Below are positions 55,501-63,503 of a DNA stretch of 64,000 nucleotides, piece by piece (the stretch's first letter is position 1; every line of letters begins with the position of its first letter). The DNA lies in the NCBI GenBank assembly GCA_013396655.1, contig WBMV01007388.1, positions 706,461 through 770,460 of the forward strand, read 5' to 3'. The notes beneath the pieces are model-generated. The model was not told the origin of the DNA. It searched no databases and saw only the letters and a program-made list of their open reading frames with translations. Position numbers and translations under genes: made by a program. Origin of the DNA: Campylorhamphus procurvoides (lineage: Eukaryota; Chordata; Aves; Passeriformes; Dendrocolaptidae).

Positions 55501-58500
55501 TTAAGGACTTAATCCAAAAACTTTCCCTGTTTTTGAAACAAACAGTGATCACAGTCTTTCAAAAACTAGCCAATGAACTAAACTAAGAAAAGAAAAATCA
55601 CCTCTCTTCAGTAATACCACAGGCTACTTGTGTCAGAAGTCGTTTGCTGTATCAACAACAGGTTCCAGACATTAATAAACAGCTTCTATCTGTTCTGTGT
55701 TTGGGATTTAATTTTAAATTTTATCAGCAAAAATATCTTAAAACAAGCTATATTTGAAATATAGTCATCATTATTCAATTCATACTATCTAAAGTTGGAA
55801 ATGTATTATTTTAAACAGGCAAAAAAAATTACAACCCACTTATTTTAAAAAAAATAGTAAGTATTTCAATTCATGTTGTAGTCTACTCTTGCATGCTACC
55901 ATGGAATCCTTCAGTTAAAGCACTGTTGCTGATTCTCAAATTTTTTTTCACTTCCTCTCCTTAAGTCTTATCTTGAGCAACCTGACCACAATATAAAGTA
56001 ACATAAACTTCATTTAAGGATTTTTTCCTGAAGCCATATGGACAGGGAGTTTTGTCAATGAGGAAATTCTCATTAAATTCAATTCATTTAAGCCTCACTT
56101 GCAGGGTGGTGAAAGGATTTAAATTCTTTCCTCTTATGGGATTTTTCACCTAATATTGCATTCCAACCTTATCTAAATATCTCTTCTCTATAAAGCACTG
56201 TAGGGAAGTGCCCAAGTGGAAGTTGGCAGTTATAACCCTTGTACTTCAACATCTGAGTACAGCTGCAACTGTTTAATCACATTTTTGCCAGATAACAAGT
56301 ACTCTGTAAGAAACAGCATTGGAAATGTACTTAGAATAGTTTTTTTGCATATTGGTAGATGCTACTAGAAGCATGTGAAGCTCCTGACTTTGTGCCTGCA
56401 TGGATGAAATCTATTACATGGAATTTTTCTGCCCATCGTTCCAAAGTTCAATTGTGCAGTAGCTACACTGTGATTTTGGAAGGTGTAGACTGCTTTCAAT
56501 TATCCAGTAACATTTTGTCACAAAGACTGCACAGTCTTCCAAACATAGAATATTAAAATAAACTGAGAAGATTATAAAAAAAGAACAAAAAAGCAACTCC
56601 GCAACCAAACATAACACCTTCCCAAACTATGGTTTTGGTAGAATTTTCTATGTTTGTCCAGATAAATAGATGCTCCAAGTTATTTTTCAGGAAACCTCCA
56701 CCACGATGTCTGGATATTTTAAGCAGTAAAATAATGTTTCATTAACTGACAACTTTGCAGATTTTACTTACATCAAGAGAGCCTTCATTTATCACGATTA
56801 GTCCCATGTTCTTTCTCAAAAGTTTACAGGAATGACCTGTTAAAAAATATTTGGTTTTCAAAAACTGCTTCCACAAAATCAATTAAGATATAAAAAGGCA
56901 TTTTTTCCTCTAAGAGAACTACATACAAAATTAAATATAAGATTTCTCCAGCTGAAATCAATGGTAAAAAAATCATGTGCATACAGAAAGTTCTTTAAGA
57001 TTTGAAATAATAACAGCAGCAAGAAGGATCTGTATGGCTAAAGTAAGGCTTTATTTTGGGCATATATCTAGGCTACTGCAAAAGTGCAGGTTTAATCACA
57101 TGCAAAGAATATTAAATCTTAAATGCAATGTTAGTGTATTACTGTTTAAAAATACTGATTTAAGATTGTTGAGATTAGTCTTTTTTCACCCTCCTTCAAA
57201 ATAAAGATAAAAGGAAACCTTCGATTAATGGTAGAATTTATAGTTTAACATACCATTCATCTACATGGTTTTGCTTTAGTAAAGCTAGTCCCTACTAGCT
57301 TTCTTGGAAAATAGAGAATGGAAACTATGAATACTTTTATTTTCTTAATATTATTCCCTCGCACTGTCAAAAGCCAAACAGTGTACTCTTTTTAATTCAT
57401 TTCATATGCTATAAAAAAGTACAAATGCCTATTTTTTTGCCTCCTTTCTAATATGCCGTTTTCTTGCTCTTACTATTTTAACAGGCAGAATCCACCACTC
57501 CCTATTCTCCCCATACCAGTGAGTGAAAAACAAGCTAGCATTCAAATTCTGTAATGCCATATAATATTATTAGCTTTACAAGGTAACTTTCCACTCTGAA
57601 AGAAATTTTAGTCCCTCAACTTCTATTATTTCTAAACCTCTAACAAAGCCATCAAATAAATGCAAATATAATACCGATATTAATGGCAGTCTCTTGTTTG
57701 TCCCCAGTAAGTATCCAAATTTTTATGTCTGCTTTCATGAGTGTCTCTATGGTTTCAGGCACTTTGTCTTGTAGTTTATCTTCAATTGCTGTTGCTCCAA
57801 GCAGCTGAAGATTCTGTGAACATAAAATATTCCATACATGCAGAGTTTTTTTGTTTAAATTCAATTTAAATCTTCCATTTATTTAAGTTCTCATATTTAT
57901 GACAAGGTTAAAATGCTCTCTAAACTCATAATCAGATTTGGTATCAACAAATACGAACTTCCAGTTTATTCCTACGAATTTTAACTTAGATATTTATGTG
58001 GCTTGACAAACTGCACACTGTGACCACTCAAACTTCAACCAATTATTCACAAGCTCAGTAGCTTGTTGAGCAACAGCTACCTTTTCTGCAGGAGCACCTC
58101 TCTGATTTGAAGATTTCAGGAGTGCTATTATTATGCCTTAACTCTTGTAACAATTTATCTTCATTTTGAAAAAAACAAAAAACACCTGTCAAATCATCCT
58201 AAGCTTAAAACTATAGCGCTGATCATATTTGGTTTTAACCTTCTATGCAGCAAATCTATACAGTTTTTGTGAATACAGCCATTTTTATATTTCACATTTC
58301 TATACCTTTAAAACTAGCTAAATGCTAATAACACCATTATAAACGTACCAGTGTGCAATCCTGGATGCAGCATAGCCTGCATACTACATACTGAGAAAGT
58401 ACTTCTGCATGTAATACAAAAATTTTAAATGGTAGCAGGGTTGACATGGCATTAAAACATTACATAGTTTTAAGACTGTCTTGTCATGTCTAGATAAACT

Positions 58501-61500
58501 GCTCATTTATGCAAACTGAAGTCCCACAAGCGACTGAAGCTATATACCCTCACTCTCTTTCATGAATTAAACACTGCAGATTTTTGAGGCTCTTTATTTT
58601 ATGTAGTTTCATCAATGTAATCTCTTACACTTTCCAAGGAAAGACCCAAAAAATAGTCTCCCCCAAATTTAAGCACCAAAACTTCCAACACTATTGCTCT
58701 CATGCACTCCTTTTTCTTACAAATTTACGAGTCACAGGAGCCTGTTTTGTTGAGGTAGTGAAGTTGTAACCGCCTGCTTGGCTACTCCAGCAGCAGCGCT
58801 GCCAGAAACTTCAGGGGAACTCCAGGCTCTGCTCTTGTGATGAAGGATCTGGGTATCACCTCCCTTTGCAGGCCTCCAATACAAGACACATTGACAAAGT
58901 GGAGCAAGTCCAACAGAGGGACACAAAAACAGTTTAGGGCCCAGAGTACCTAAGAACCGCTAGGACACTATATTAAGAGCGCCTGAAGAAGCAGGATGAG
59001 TTTTACATGAGGAAAAAAATACAGTTAAGGGGGGATTCCATGGCTGCCTTCTGCTAACTGAAGAGGGCTTGCAGAGCAGCCATCTTCCTCCAAGATGCAT
59101 GGTCGTGGTGAAAGAGCATGAGGAAACAGTCACATTCTGATGCAATAAAAATTTTAACTCAGAAAAAGGTAAAAAGATTAGTTGAACATCCAAAAAGTTA
59201 CTTGATGCAGCTGGGAAAACTCCCTCCTTGCATATACTCAAACTTCATCAAAATGCTGGGCCAGCAAAACTAGCCCTGCTTTGAGCAGGGATTTGTGCCT
59301 AGATGACCTCCAGAAGTCCCTTCCAATCTTAACTACTCCATGGTTCCGAGCTCATTATATAACAAAGCAGATGCTGTTTGCCTGTTATTACACCTTTTTT
59401 AATAATAGAGCAACTCTGAAAAAGGCTTTCTAGTAGTTCAACTCAAAGTTGACACCTTCTAGCAAGACAGCTAGTTGCAGCAAAAACTTTGTCAAATTAA
59501 TTTTTCCTTCATTTTGATTAAACTGCAAGAACTACATGATACAACTGCCTGTATATTGCTAGATATTTTTTCTGTCTAAGCATTGTTTCTCAATACTAAT
59601 TCACTTTTCATGGTAGAAAAAGCAAGAGTAATAATGACGAACGCACTCTTCTGCTCATTCCTCTGCCCACCCTCCACCTTCCCCTGCAAATAAACCAAAC
59701 CCCAGGAAGTTACATAAGCAGCACATACTTTTTCAATTAGTTCATAGCTCTCCTCGAGTTTGAGTGTTCTGTTTTGTATAGCCGTAGAAGCACGGTGATA
59801 CACATCTAACCACTCTTGATAATCACTTTCTGAAATCTCAGCCACAGCAAAACACAGAGTTCTTAAGCCTAAAGAGAAAGCAGATAATAAGTATGATTCA
59901 GTATTCGTTAATCCCTTTCTTGACATGACTGCAATGAGTACCTACTAAAAGCTGAATTTATGCTGAATTTTACGTATGCTTATGTCTGATTTTCAACTTA
60001 CTGTTGCCCACCTTGAAGAACTTTTTAAATATATATAAAGGAAAAATGTTCTATAAATAGAAATTTATAGAACAGAGTAACCATTTCAAAGTAGCCGAAT
60101 ATAATACAGGTAGATGTACTTCAGGGGAAAAAAATAACAAAATTTTACATAAGATTCGACTTAATTTAAACTGTAAACAAAACATGAAACAAACCCAACA
60201 CTTCCTTAACAGGTGTGTACATTCGATTTTTAGGAATATTAACACTATAAGATTGAATTTTATTTCTGAGCAAAAATTTTATAAACTGAAAAGCTGCTAT
60301 GCCGGAAAGCAGCAAAGTTACAATAGATCAGCATAATGTAACAACTACACTCTTCACCCCTCCTCAATACCCTTAGGAAATTCTCAGTTGAAGTTTGAAA
60401 TTTATCACCTAGAAGCCAACTCTAAATCTCTTAATCTCCCCATCTTACAGATTCATTCAGCCTTCCAAATTTTTAAAATAAAGTCTTTCCATACAGGCAC
60501 TATTTGGAGATTTTACTTTACAATGTTTGAGCTGATTACCACTAAAAGATTTTTTCCGAATCTCAATTAAGCACTGCAGTGAGAATTTGCGACTATGATT
60601 TTAAGAAATATCTATTTTTTGACAACACTCTTTTACGTTCAGTTGAAGTAGTTAGGTGTGAATGTTCTAACAGTTTATTTTCACATATTGTCAGATTTCT
60701 AGAGCGTGAGGTTGCCAGAATTCTTTATATGCTGAAAAGCGCATTACTCTAGCCAAATGATCTTCCATGAAGATACAGCTTGCAGGTTCGTACATTTAGA
60801 AGGGGGCAGGCAGGACTGATGTAGTTACCCTTTGGTCCTCTGCTCTAGGAGATGAACTGCACCATAACCAGGGTTGGCTAAATGCAATTTTTATTTGTTC
60901 ACAGGTTTCTATTGTGCACAGCTCAGCCCAAGTGGCGATTTTGAAATCATCAAGAGGTTGGGCATAAAATAATACAAGTGTCTTAGATGTAAGGGTAATT
61001 TAGCATCTTCAGGATGAAAGTCGTGTAATTCTAGTATCTTGGCAACTAGACAGCATTAGGAAGACAGCATCTCACCATCCTGACTTAAGAGAACAAACTT
61101 AAGGCTGACAACTCAACTGATTCTTTTACTTTACGTAATAAGGATATGCTAACAAGGTCCAAAGCAATGAATATAGGTGAAGGGGAGGAAAGAAATCTAT
61201 GTCTGACTAATAGTGATACTACTTCCACAATTCTTTCAACACATTTTCTGCAGATGAAAGGAAAGAAATCCAAGTGTATGAAATGTCAGCAATCAATTTT
61301 TTCAAGACATTTGCTTTCTCTTTTTAAATCAGTCTGATTATTTTTTCTATTTTTAGTAAGTCTCTTTTCATTGTGATTTAAAAGAATCTTCCAAACAGAA
61401 AGTCAAAAAGAAAGTATCATTAAGTCTGCTTTTTAACAGACTGGAACAACAGGAAAACTACACACTTTTTCTATTTATCCAAGCAGGCATTAACACTCAA

Positions 61501-63503
61501 GCTTAAAAAATGCTTACATATAAATGCCAGCCATGCTAACCACTTCATTTTTGAACAATACACCAAGAGCATGCAGCAAATGCCAAGGACATACTGTACA
61601 GCCACATGAAAGGATACTCATGAGAAACTTTGCAACTTCACTGGCTGCAATTTGAATCTGATGCAAAAATAAATACCAATTTTTTAACTGATTCCAGAGA
61701 CATGTACTTTTTTTAAAAAGGTTGAATTTTATGCTTTTGGAACGTTAGCAGTTCACTCTTCTGTTGAAAAGAAGGATACAAAAAGTACTTGAGCAAACTT
61801 CTTAACACTTAGGTACGGTTCCAAAAATGGGTGGAATTTTTCACTTTTTATGTTGATTTATTTGGTATAACCTGACTGCTAAGGAGTTGTACCCCTGATT
61901 TAATGAGAACAGCAATTAAGAACTGGATTGAAATTTTTGCATCAGTTCACACAGAATGGCAGATATTGATCTAATTTTATTTTTTGTGTAACCTAATATA
62001 CAGCCTTATGACCCAAACTAACTTTACACCTAAGTAGCTTTTCCCTGACCAATTCTGGCTAAGCACACACTTAATTCCAGTGTGTATCTGAGGCTTGGGT
62101 TTTACCATCAGTCAAATTTGTTTGGTTTTAGTTCTGCTTTCAAACTTATTGTATCTTTTATTATAACTTTATTGCTTTGAGATTATTTAAGACTAACCAA
62201 TGTTTTTTGCAGAGATCTTGATATGAAAAACTAACAAAGGAACAAATCACTGACTTGCTTCTGTTGTTACTGATAGAACCAGAGACTGAAGCTGCTGACT
62301 ACACTAATCAAAACTAAATTCCACTATAAATCAAAAGACAAAAAACACACAAGTCATATGTATGACAGCAAAATGATCTCTCACGACATAAGGCTATTTG
62401 GTCAGACATAATTTAACAAAAGGTAAGGGTATTTTAGAAGGAAAGTATTTTAATAAAGTTTGCTTTCCAGTGTAAGCTTGTTTCTTAAGACACATTAAGG
62501 ATAATTTTAATGTTCCAGTAACAGTGTATTGAAGAAATGAAGAGTTAAAAACACCACAGTTCAGATTTCCATAATTATTATAATTCTGCTTCCAGCTACT
62601 GTATACTAACTCACTGATAAAGTAAAGCACTATGATACTGCACAGTAAAACACTATAATCCTTTACTAAGATATCTGAGAGAGGGATGCCATGAAGATCT
62701 AGGAACCGTGCTAGAACAACTTATATGAATGCAGAAACCTTTTTACAGTCTGCTTTTCTGCTCACATCTGTACTGTGGAATCCACTGTAATTAACTAACT
62801 GGCTTTCTGTATCAATCATTTTAATTGCACAGTCTTTTAAATTTTACTTACTACTCCTACTTCACAAATCCGTACATATGGGTTCCCTACCTTCAGCAAC
62901 TGTTTTGTAGAAGGGATTATTAAAACAGAAGAGATACCAAAACACACCATTTTGGAATGCTGGCAATTCTCTTACTGGGACTGGTGACAGAAACGATGCA
63001 TCATAAAGCACCTTAGAAGCACTATGCTAATCATTTCCAAGCATCTTTGGCTACTTCTTCCTCTGTGCCACCCCTACAGCATTCCTTGTGTGTGGGACAT
63101 GAACACCACCATGGGAAAGGAAATGATCAGAGAAACAATGTGCAACATGTTTGCTCTCTGGAAACATATATTTTGGTTAAAAGACTCCACTGTGTAGTCC
63201 GTGGGTGTGCTGGGTTATTTTTTTTGGGTTTTTTTACACATAAAGTTATTACTAAAACTTGTCATGAAGAAGATGACCTTTTTTAAGGAGGCATTAAGAA
63301 CACATAATTTTCAAACATAACATGAGTAAAACACTACAAAAATGTAACATTGAAAAACTGAGAAGTTGAGCAGTAACTGAATGTCATACTTATTTTTATA
63401 CTGAATAATATCACCCACCTTCTGTAGCAAACTGCTCTAGATGTTTTAAGGTGATTTCTTTGTATTTTGAACTTTCAGCAAGACGGTCATAAATTACAGT
63501 GTC
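10465..63503 (-). CDS. ATP8A1: ATP8A1, P4-ATPase phospholipid flippase, C-terminal half (17 coding exons)
   Basis: Catalytic subunit of an aminophospholipid flippase. With a CDC50/TMEM30 partner it uses ATP to move phosphatidylserine (less well phosphatidylethanolamine) from the luminal or outer leaflet to the cytosolic leaflet of Golgi, endosomal and plasma membranes. Seventeen exons join in frame into about 590 residues, roughly the second half of the ~1160-residue family protein. In order: end of the N domain (exons at 63.4 and 59.7 kb); P-domain motif TGDK; hinge GDGAND; M5 with FYKNIVLY, whose Lys corresponds to the lipid-binding Lys of ATP8A2; M6-M10; and the cytosolic tail with the GYAFS autoinhibitory motif, ending RPEEW. 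Near-identity to mammalian ATP8A1 and the SHISA3 neighbour favour ATP8A1 over ATP8A2. All introns are GT-AG. There are no frameshifts or internal stops. The phosphorylated DKTGT and M1-M4 lie beyond the right edge. Confidence 0.97.
10563..10888 (-). other. ATP8A1: ATP8A1 last intron
   Basis: 326 bases, donor GTAAGT (10883-10888), acceptor CTGCAG. AT-rich; nothing else seen. Confidence 0.9.
10889..10980 (-). CDS. ATP8A1: ATP8A1 exon: cytosolic C-tail ([15 protein letters not shown]...)
   Basis: 92 bases. The first base completes a Ser codon (AG|C) and the last base starts the His codon of the next exon. Encodes [20 protein letters not shown] then [10 protein letters not shown]. This Ser/Lys-rich cytosolic linker leads to the autoinhibitory motif. 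Acceptor ATTTCCAG, donor GTAAGT. Confidence 0.95.
10981..17287 (-). other. ATP8A1: ATP8A1 intron (6.3 kb)
   Basis: AT-rich intron with one CR1 fragment (14643-14945). Open frames at 14583-14813 and 14968-15207 fall in or beside the repeat; those at 15795-15980 (-), 16250-16522 (-) and 16634-16945 (+) have no recognisable domain. No RNA gene was recognised. Confidence 0.85.
14643..14945 (-). mobile_element. CR1 LINE 3' fragment, - orientation
   Basis: On the + strand it begins catagaatagttggggttga and continues through aagggaccttaaagat, caggttgctcagagcccc and ccttgtcctatcactacat, which is the reverse complement of the CR1 3' UTR and ORF2 end. It is 5'-truncated, about 300 bases, as is usual for CR1. 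It lies in the sense orientation with respect to ATP8A1 and is moderately diverged. Confidence 0.9.
17288..17380 (-). CDS. ATP8A1: ATP8A1 exon: post-M10 cytosolic tail ([17 protein letters not shown]...)
   Basis: 93 bases. The first A completes a Val codon; the final AG begins the Ser codon finished by the next exon. Encodes [20 protein letters not shown] then [10 protein letters not shown]. Acceptor TACTTACAG; donor GTACTG, which departs from consensus at +4 to +6. A cryptic-looking CTTACAAG inside the exon could mimic an acceptor, but only the chosen one keeps the conserved VKR codons. Confidence 0.93.
17381..17767 (-). other. ATP8A1: ATP8A1 intron (387 bases)
   Basis: Donor GTGAGT (17762-17767), acceptor CTTACAG. 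AT-rich; nothing else seen. Confidence 0.9.
17768..17856 (-). CDS. ATP8A1: ATP8A1 exon: transmembrane segment M10
   Basis: 89 bases encoding [20 protein letters not shown] then ALLLDIVYK plus two bases of a Val codon. This is the last membrane helix of the P4-ATPase. Acceptor CCCTTCAG, donor GTGAGT. Confidence 0.96.
18525..18540. repeat. Homopolymer run T16
   Basis: Sixteen consecutive T on the + strand. No poly(A)-linked retrocopy or target-site duplication was seen beside it. Confidence 0.9.
24285..25327 (+). mobile_element. CR1 LINE fragment, internally deleted, + orientation
   Basis: Reads CR1 ORF2 (gtaccccaggggtcaatagt, gatctggatgagaggtaaag, tgcaaagtcctgcacatggg) through to the 3' end (gaccagatgaccttcagaga ... 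catcctatgatt). Several consensus blocks are missing or rearranged and the reading frame is broken by stops and indels, so it is a dead copy. Frames at 24389-25254 on both strands are shadows of it. It is antisense to ATP8A1. The left border is uncertain and could extend to about 24235. Confidence 0.9.
31451..31558 (-). CDS. ATP8A1: ATP8A1 exon: transmembrane segment M9
   Basis: 108 bases, 36 whole codons: [20 protein letters not shown] then [16 protein letters not shown]. Acceptor TTTTAACAG, donor GTAAAA. Confidence 0.96.
31559..32032 (-). other. ATP8A1: ATP8A1 intron (474 bases)
   Basis: Donor GTAAGC (32027-32032), acceptor TTTAACAG. The open frame at 31717-31926 (+) is intronic and domain-free. 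Confidence 0.9.
32033..32089 (-). CDS. ATP8A1: ATP8A1 exon: end of M8 and loop to M9
   Basis: 57 bases, 19 whole codons, [19 protein letters not shown]. Acceptor CTTCTCCAAG, donor GTAAGC. The human protein has Trp where the last codon here (TTG) gives Leu. Confidence 0.94.
32090..34512 (-). other. ATP8A1: ATP8A1 intron (2.4 kb)
   Basis: AT-rich, donor GTAAGT (34507-34512). Holds a small direct repeat (cctaagagaga at 33873-33883 and 33891-33901). No repeat element or RNA gene was recognised. Confidence 0.85.
34513..34574 (-). CDS. ATP8A1: ATP8A1 exon: M7-M8 loop and start of M8
   Basis: 62 bases. GT completes a Gly codon, then [20 protein letters not shown]. Acceptor CTTCTCCAG, donor GTAAGT. 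Human reads [20 protein letters not shown], so the match is clear. Confidence 0.95.
34575..38349 (-). other. ATP8A1: ATP8A1 intron (3.8 kb)
   Basis: Donor GTAAGT (38344-38349). The stretch from about 36.7 to 37.9 kb looks clearly richer in G+C than its AT-rich surroundings. No CR1, RNA gene or coding domain was recognised. Confidence 0.85.
38350..38428 (-). CDS. ATP8A1: ATP8A1 exon: transmembrane segment M7
   Basis: 79 bases: [20 protein letters not shown] then LKALQH plus the first base of a Gly codon. Acceptor CTTTCTGAG, donor GTAAGT. Confidence 0.96.
38429..40880 (-). other. ATP8A1: ATP8A1 intron (2.5 kb)
   Basis: AT-rich, donor GTAGAT (40875-40880) directly beside a GA-T9-A8-TC near-palindrome. 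The open frame at 39147-39440 (+) has no recognisable domain. Confidence 0.85.
40857..40877. repeat. Near-perfect palindrome GA-T9-A8-TC at a splice donor
   Basis: On the + strand ga, nine t, eight a, tc. In the ATP8A1 transcript it overlaps the last bases of the 5' splice site GUAGAU of the exon at 40881-41003. Confidence 0.85.
40881..41003 (-). CDS. ATP8A1: ATP8A1 exon: transmembrane segment M6 and loop to M7
   Basis: 123 bases, 41 whole codons: [20 protein letters not shown] then [20 protein letters not shown] and K. Acceptor ATCTACTAG, donor GTAGAT. Confidence 0.96.
41004..41124 (-). other. ATP8A1: ATP8A1 short intron (121 bases)
   Basis: Donor GTAAGA (41119-41124), acceptor ATCTACTAG. 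Confidence 0.92.
41125..41199 (-). CDS. ATP8A1: ATP8A1 exon: M5-M6 region ([12 protein letters not shown]...)
   Basis: 75 bases, 25 whole codons: [20 protein letters not shown] then GLYNV. Acceptor TTTTTTCAG, donor GTAAGA. Confidence 0.96.
41200..46600 (-). other. ATP8A1: ATP8A1 intron (5.4 kb)
   Basis: AT-rich, donor GTAATT (46595-46600). Holds a 15-base direct repeat at 42661-42694. Open frames at 42621-42818, 43445-43669 and 45109-45354 (+) lack any domain. No CR1 or RNA gene was recognised. Confidence 0.85.
42661..42694. repeat. Two direct copies of a 15-base motif
   Basis: gtataaaggagcaag at 42661-42675 and again at 42680-42694, separated by ttgt, so the period is 19 bases. It looks like a small local tandem duplication. 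Confidence 0.85.
46601..46711 (-). CDS. ATP8A1: ATP8A1 exon: start of transmembrane segment M5
   Basis: 111 bases, 37 whole codons: [20 protein letters not shown] then [17 protein letters not shown]. The Lys in FYKN aligns with the ATP8A2 Lys needed for phospholipid-head-group handling. Acceptor TTTTTGCAG, donor GTAATT. Confidence 0.97.
46712..46819 (-). other. ATP8A1: ATP8A1 short intron (108 bases)
   Basis: Donor GTAAGT (46814-46819), acceptor TTTTTGCAG. Confidence 0.93.
46820..47003 (-). CDS. ATP8A1: ATP8A1 exon: distal P domain with GDGAND hinge
   Basis: 184 bases. G completes an Arg codon, then [40 protein letters not shown] and [20 protein letters not shown] plus Q. GDGAND is the P-type ATPase hinge that coordinates Mg2+ near the phosphorylated Asp. 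Acceptor TACCCCTTAG, donor GTAAGT. Confidence 0.98.
47004..50271 (-). other. ATP8A1: ATP8A1 intron (3.3 kb)
   Basis: AT-rich, donor GTAAGG (50266-50271). Contains a 9-base inverted repeat (49492-49513). No CR1, RNA gene or domain-bearing frame was recognised. Confidence 0.85.
49492..49513. repeat. Perfect 9-base inverted repeat with a 4-base loop
   Basis: atacacagt, loop gtaa, actgtgtat. It could form a small hairpin. It is intronic and no longer stem was seen around it. Confidence 0.8.
50272..50444 (-). CDS. ATP8A1: ATP8A1 exon: P domain ([10 protein letters not shown]...KAVICC)
   Basis: 173 bases: [40 protein letters not shown] and [17 protein letters not shown], plus AG of an Arg codon. 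Acceptor TGCAACAG, donor GTAAGG. Confidence 0.97.
50445..56771 (-). other. ATP8A1: ATP8A1 intron (6.3 kb)
   Basis: Donor GTAAGT (56766-56771). Holds a long CR1 fragment (about 51977-53300) and, just beyond it, a less AT-rich stretch with a 131-codon open frame (54074-54469, +) that I cannot assign. The remainder is AT-rich without recognised features. Confidence 0.85.
51977..53300 (+). mobile_element. CR1 LINE ORF2 fragment (reverse transcriptase region), + orientation
   Basis: About 1.3 kb following CR1 ORF2: ctctccatcatttatcatca, ggaggtccctggtgactgga, acaagaagggtcagaaga, then the reverse-transcriptase block (translated [20 protein letters not shown]), gtttgcagatgacaccagga, and the ORF2 end (tggatatcaggaaaagttta, gatgtggcacttgggaatac, tttagtggtgaact). 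Frameshifts and stops break the frame. An internal deletion of roughly 100 bases or more lies near 52665. The terminal CR1 tail with ATTCTATG repeats is absent. The copy is antisense to ATP8A1. Confidence 0.93.
56772..56836 (-). CDS. ATP8A1: ATP8A1 exon: P domain ([21 protein letters not shown])
   Basis: 65 bases. GT completes a Gly codon, then [20 protein letters not shown] and D. Acceptor TTTAACAG, donor GTAAGT. Confidence 0.96.
56837..57674 (-). other. ATP8A1: ATP8A1 intron (838 bases)
   Basis: AT-rich, donor GTATTA (57669-57674). The open frame at 56977-57204 (+) has no recognisable domain. Confidence 0.88.
57675..57813 (-). CDS. ATP8A1: ATP8A1 exon: P domain with TGDK motif
   Basis: 139 bases: [40 protein letters not shown] and ETAINI, plus the first base of a Gly codon. 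TGDK is a signature of the P-type ATPase phosphorylation domain. Acceptor ATGTTCACAG, donor GTATTA. Confidence 0.97.
57814..59728 (-). other. ATP8A1: ATP8A1 intron (1.9 kb)
   Basis: Donor GTATGT (59723-59728). Contains a heavily diverged CR1 3' fragment (about 58835-59349). Nothing else was recognised. Confidence 0.86.
58835..59349 (+). mobile_element. Diverged CR1 LINE 3' fragment, + orientation
   Basis: Patches of CR1 consensus remain: aaggatctgggtatcacc, agtggagcaagtccaacaga, a middle block resembling the CR1 passage before the 3' UTR, and the 3' end gctttgagcagggatttgtg, tagatgacctccagaagtcc, cttccaatcttaactactcc. Sequence between patches is deleted or replaced, so this is an old copy. 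It is antisense to ATP8A1. Borders are approximate. Confidence 0.78.
59729..59868 (-). CDS. ATP8A1: ATP8A1 exon: end of nucleotide-binding domain ([15 protein letters not shown]...)
   Basis: 140 bases. GC completes a Gly codon, then [40 protein letters not shown] and YELIEK. Acceptor TTCTCTTTAG, donor GTATGT. The stretch [18 protein letters not shown] differs from human at several positions, typical of the variable N-domain surface. Confidence 0.96.
59869..63418 (-). other. ATP8A1: ATP8A1 intron (3.5 kb)
   Basis: AT-rich, donor GTGGGT (63413-63418). Open frames at 60388-60570, 61146-61337 and 63047-63286 (+) show no domain. No repeat element or RNA gene was recognised. Confidence 0.85.
63419..63503 (-). 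CDS. ATP8A1: ATP8A1 exon: nucleotide-binding domain ([11 protein letters not shown]...), first exon in the window
   Basis: 85 bases: [20 protein letters not shown] then HLEQFATE, plus the first base of a Gly codon. The KGA motif that precedes DTVIYDRL in the family belongs to the next upstream exon, outside the window. Acceptor TTTTGTAG, donor GTGGGT. Confidence 0.96.
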
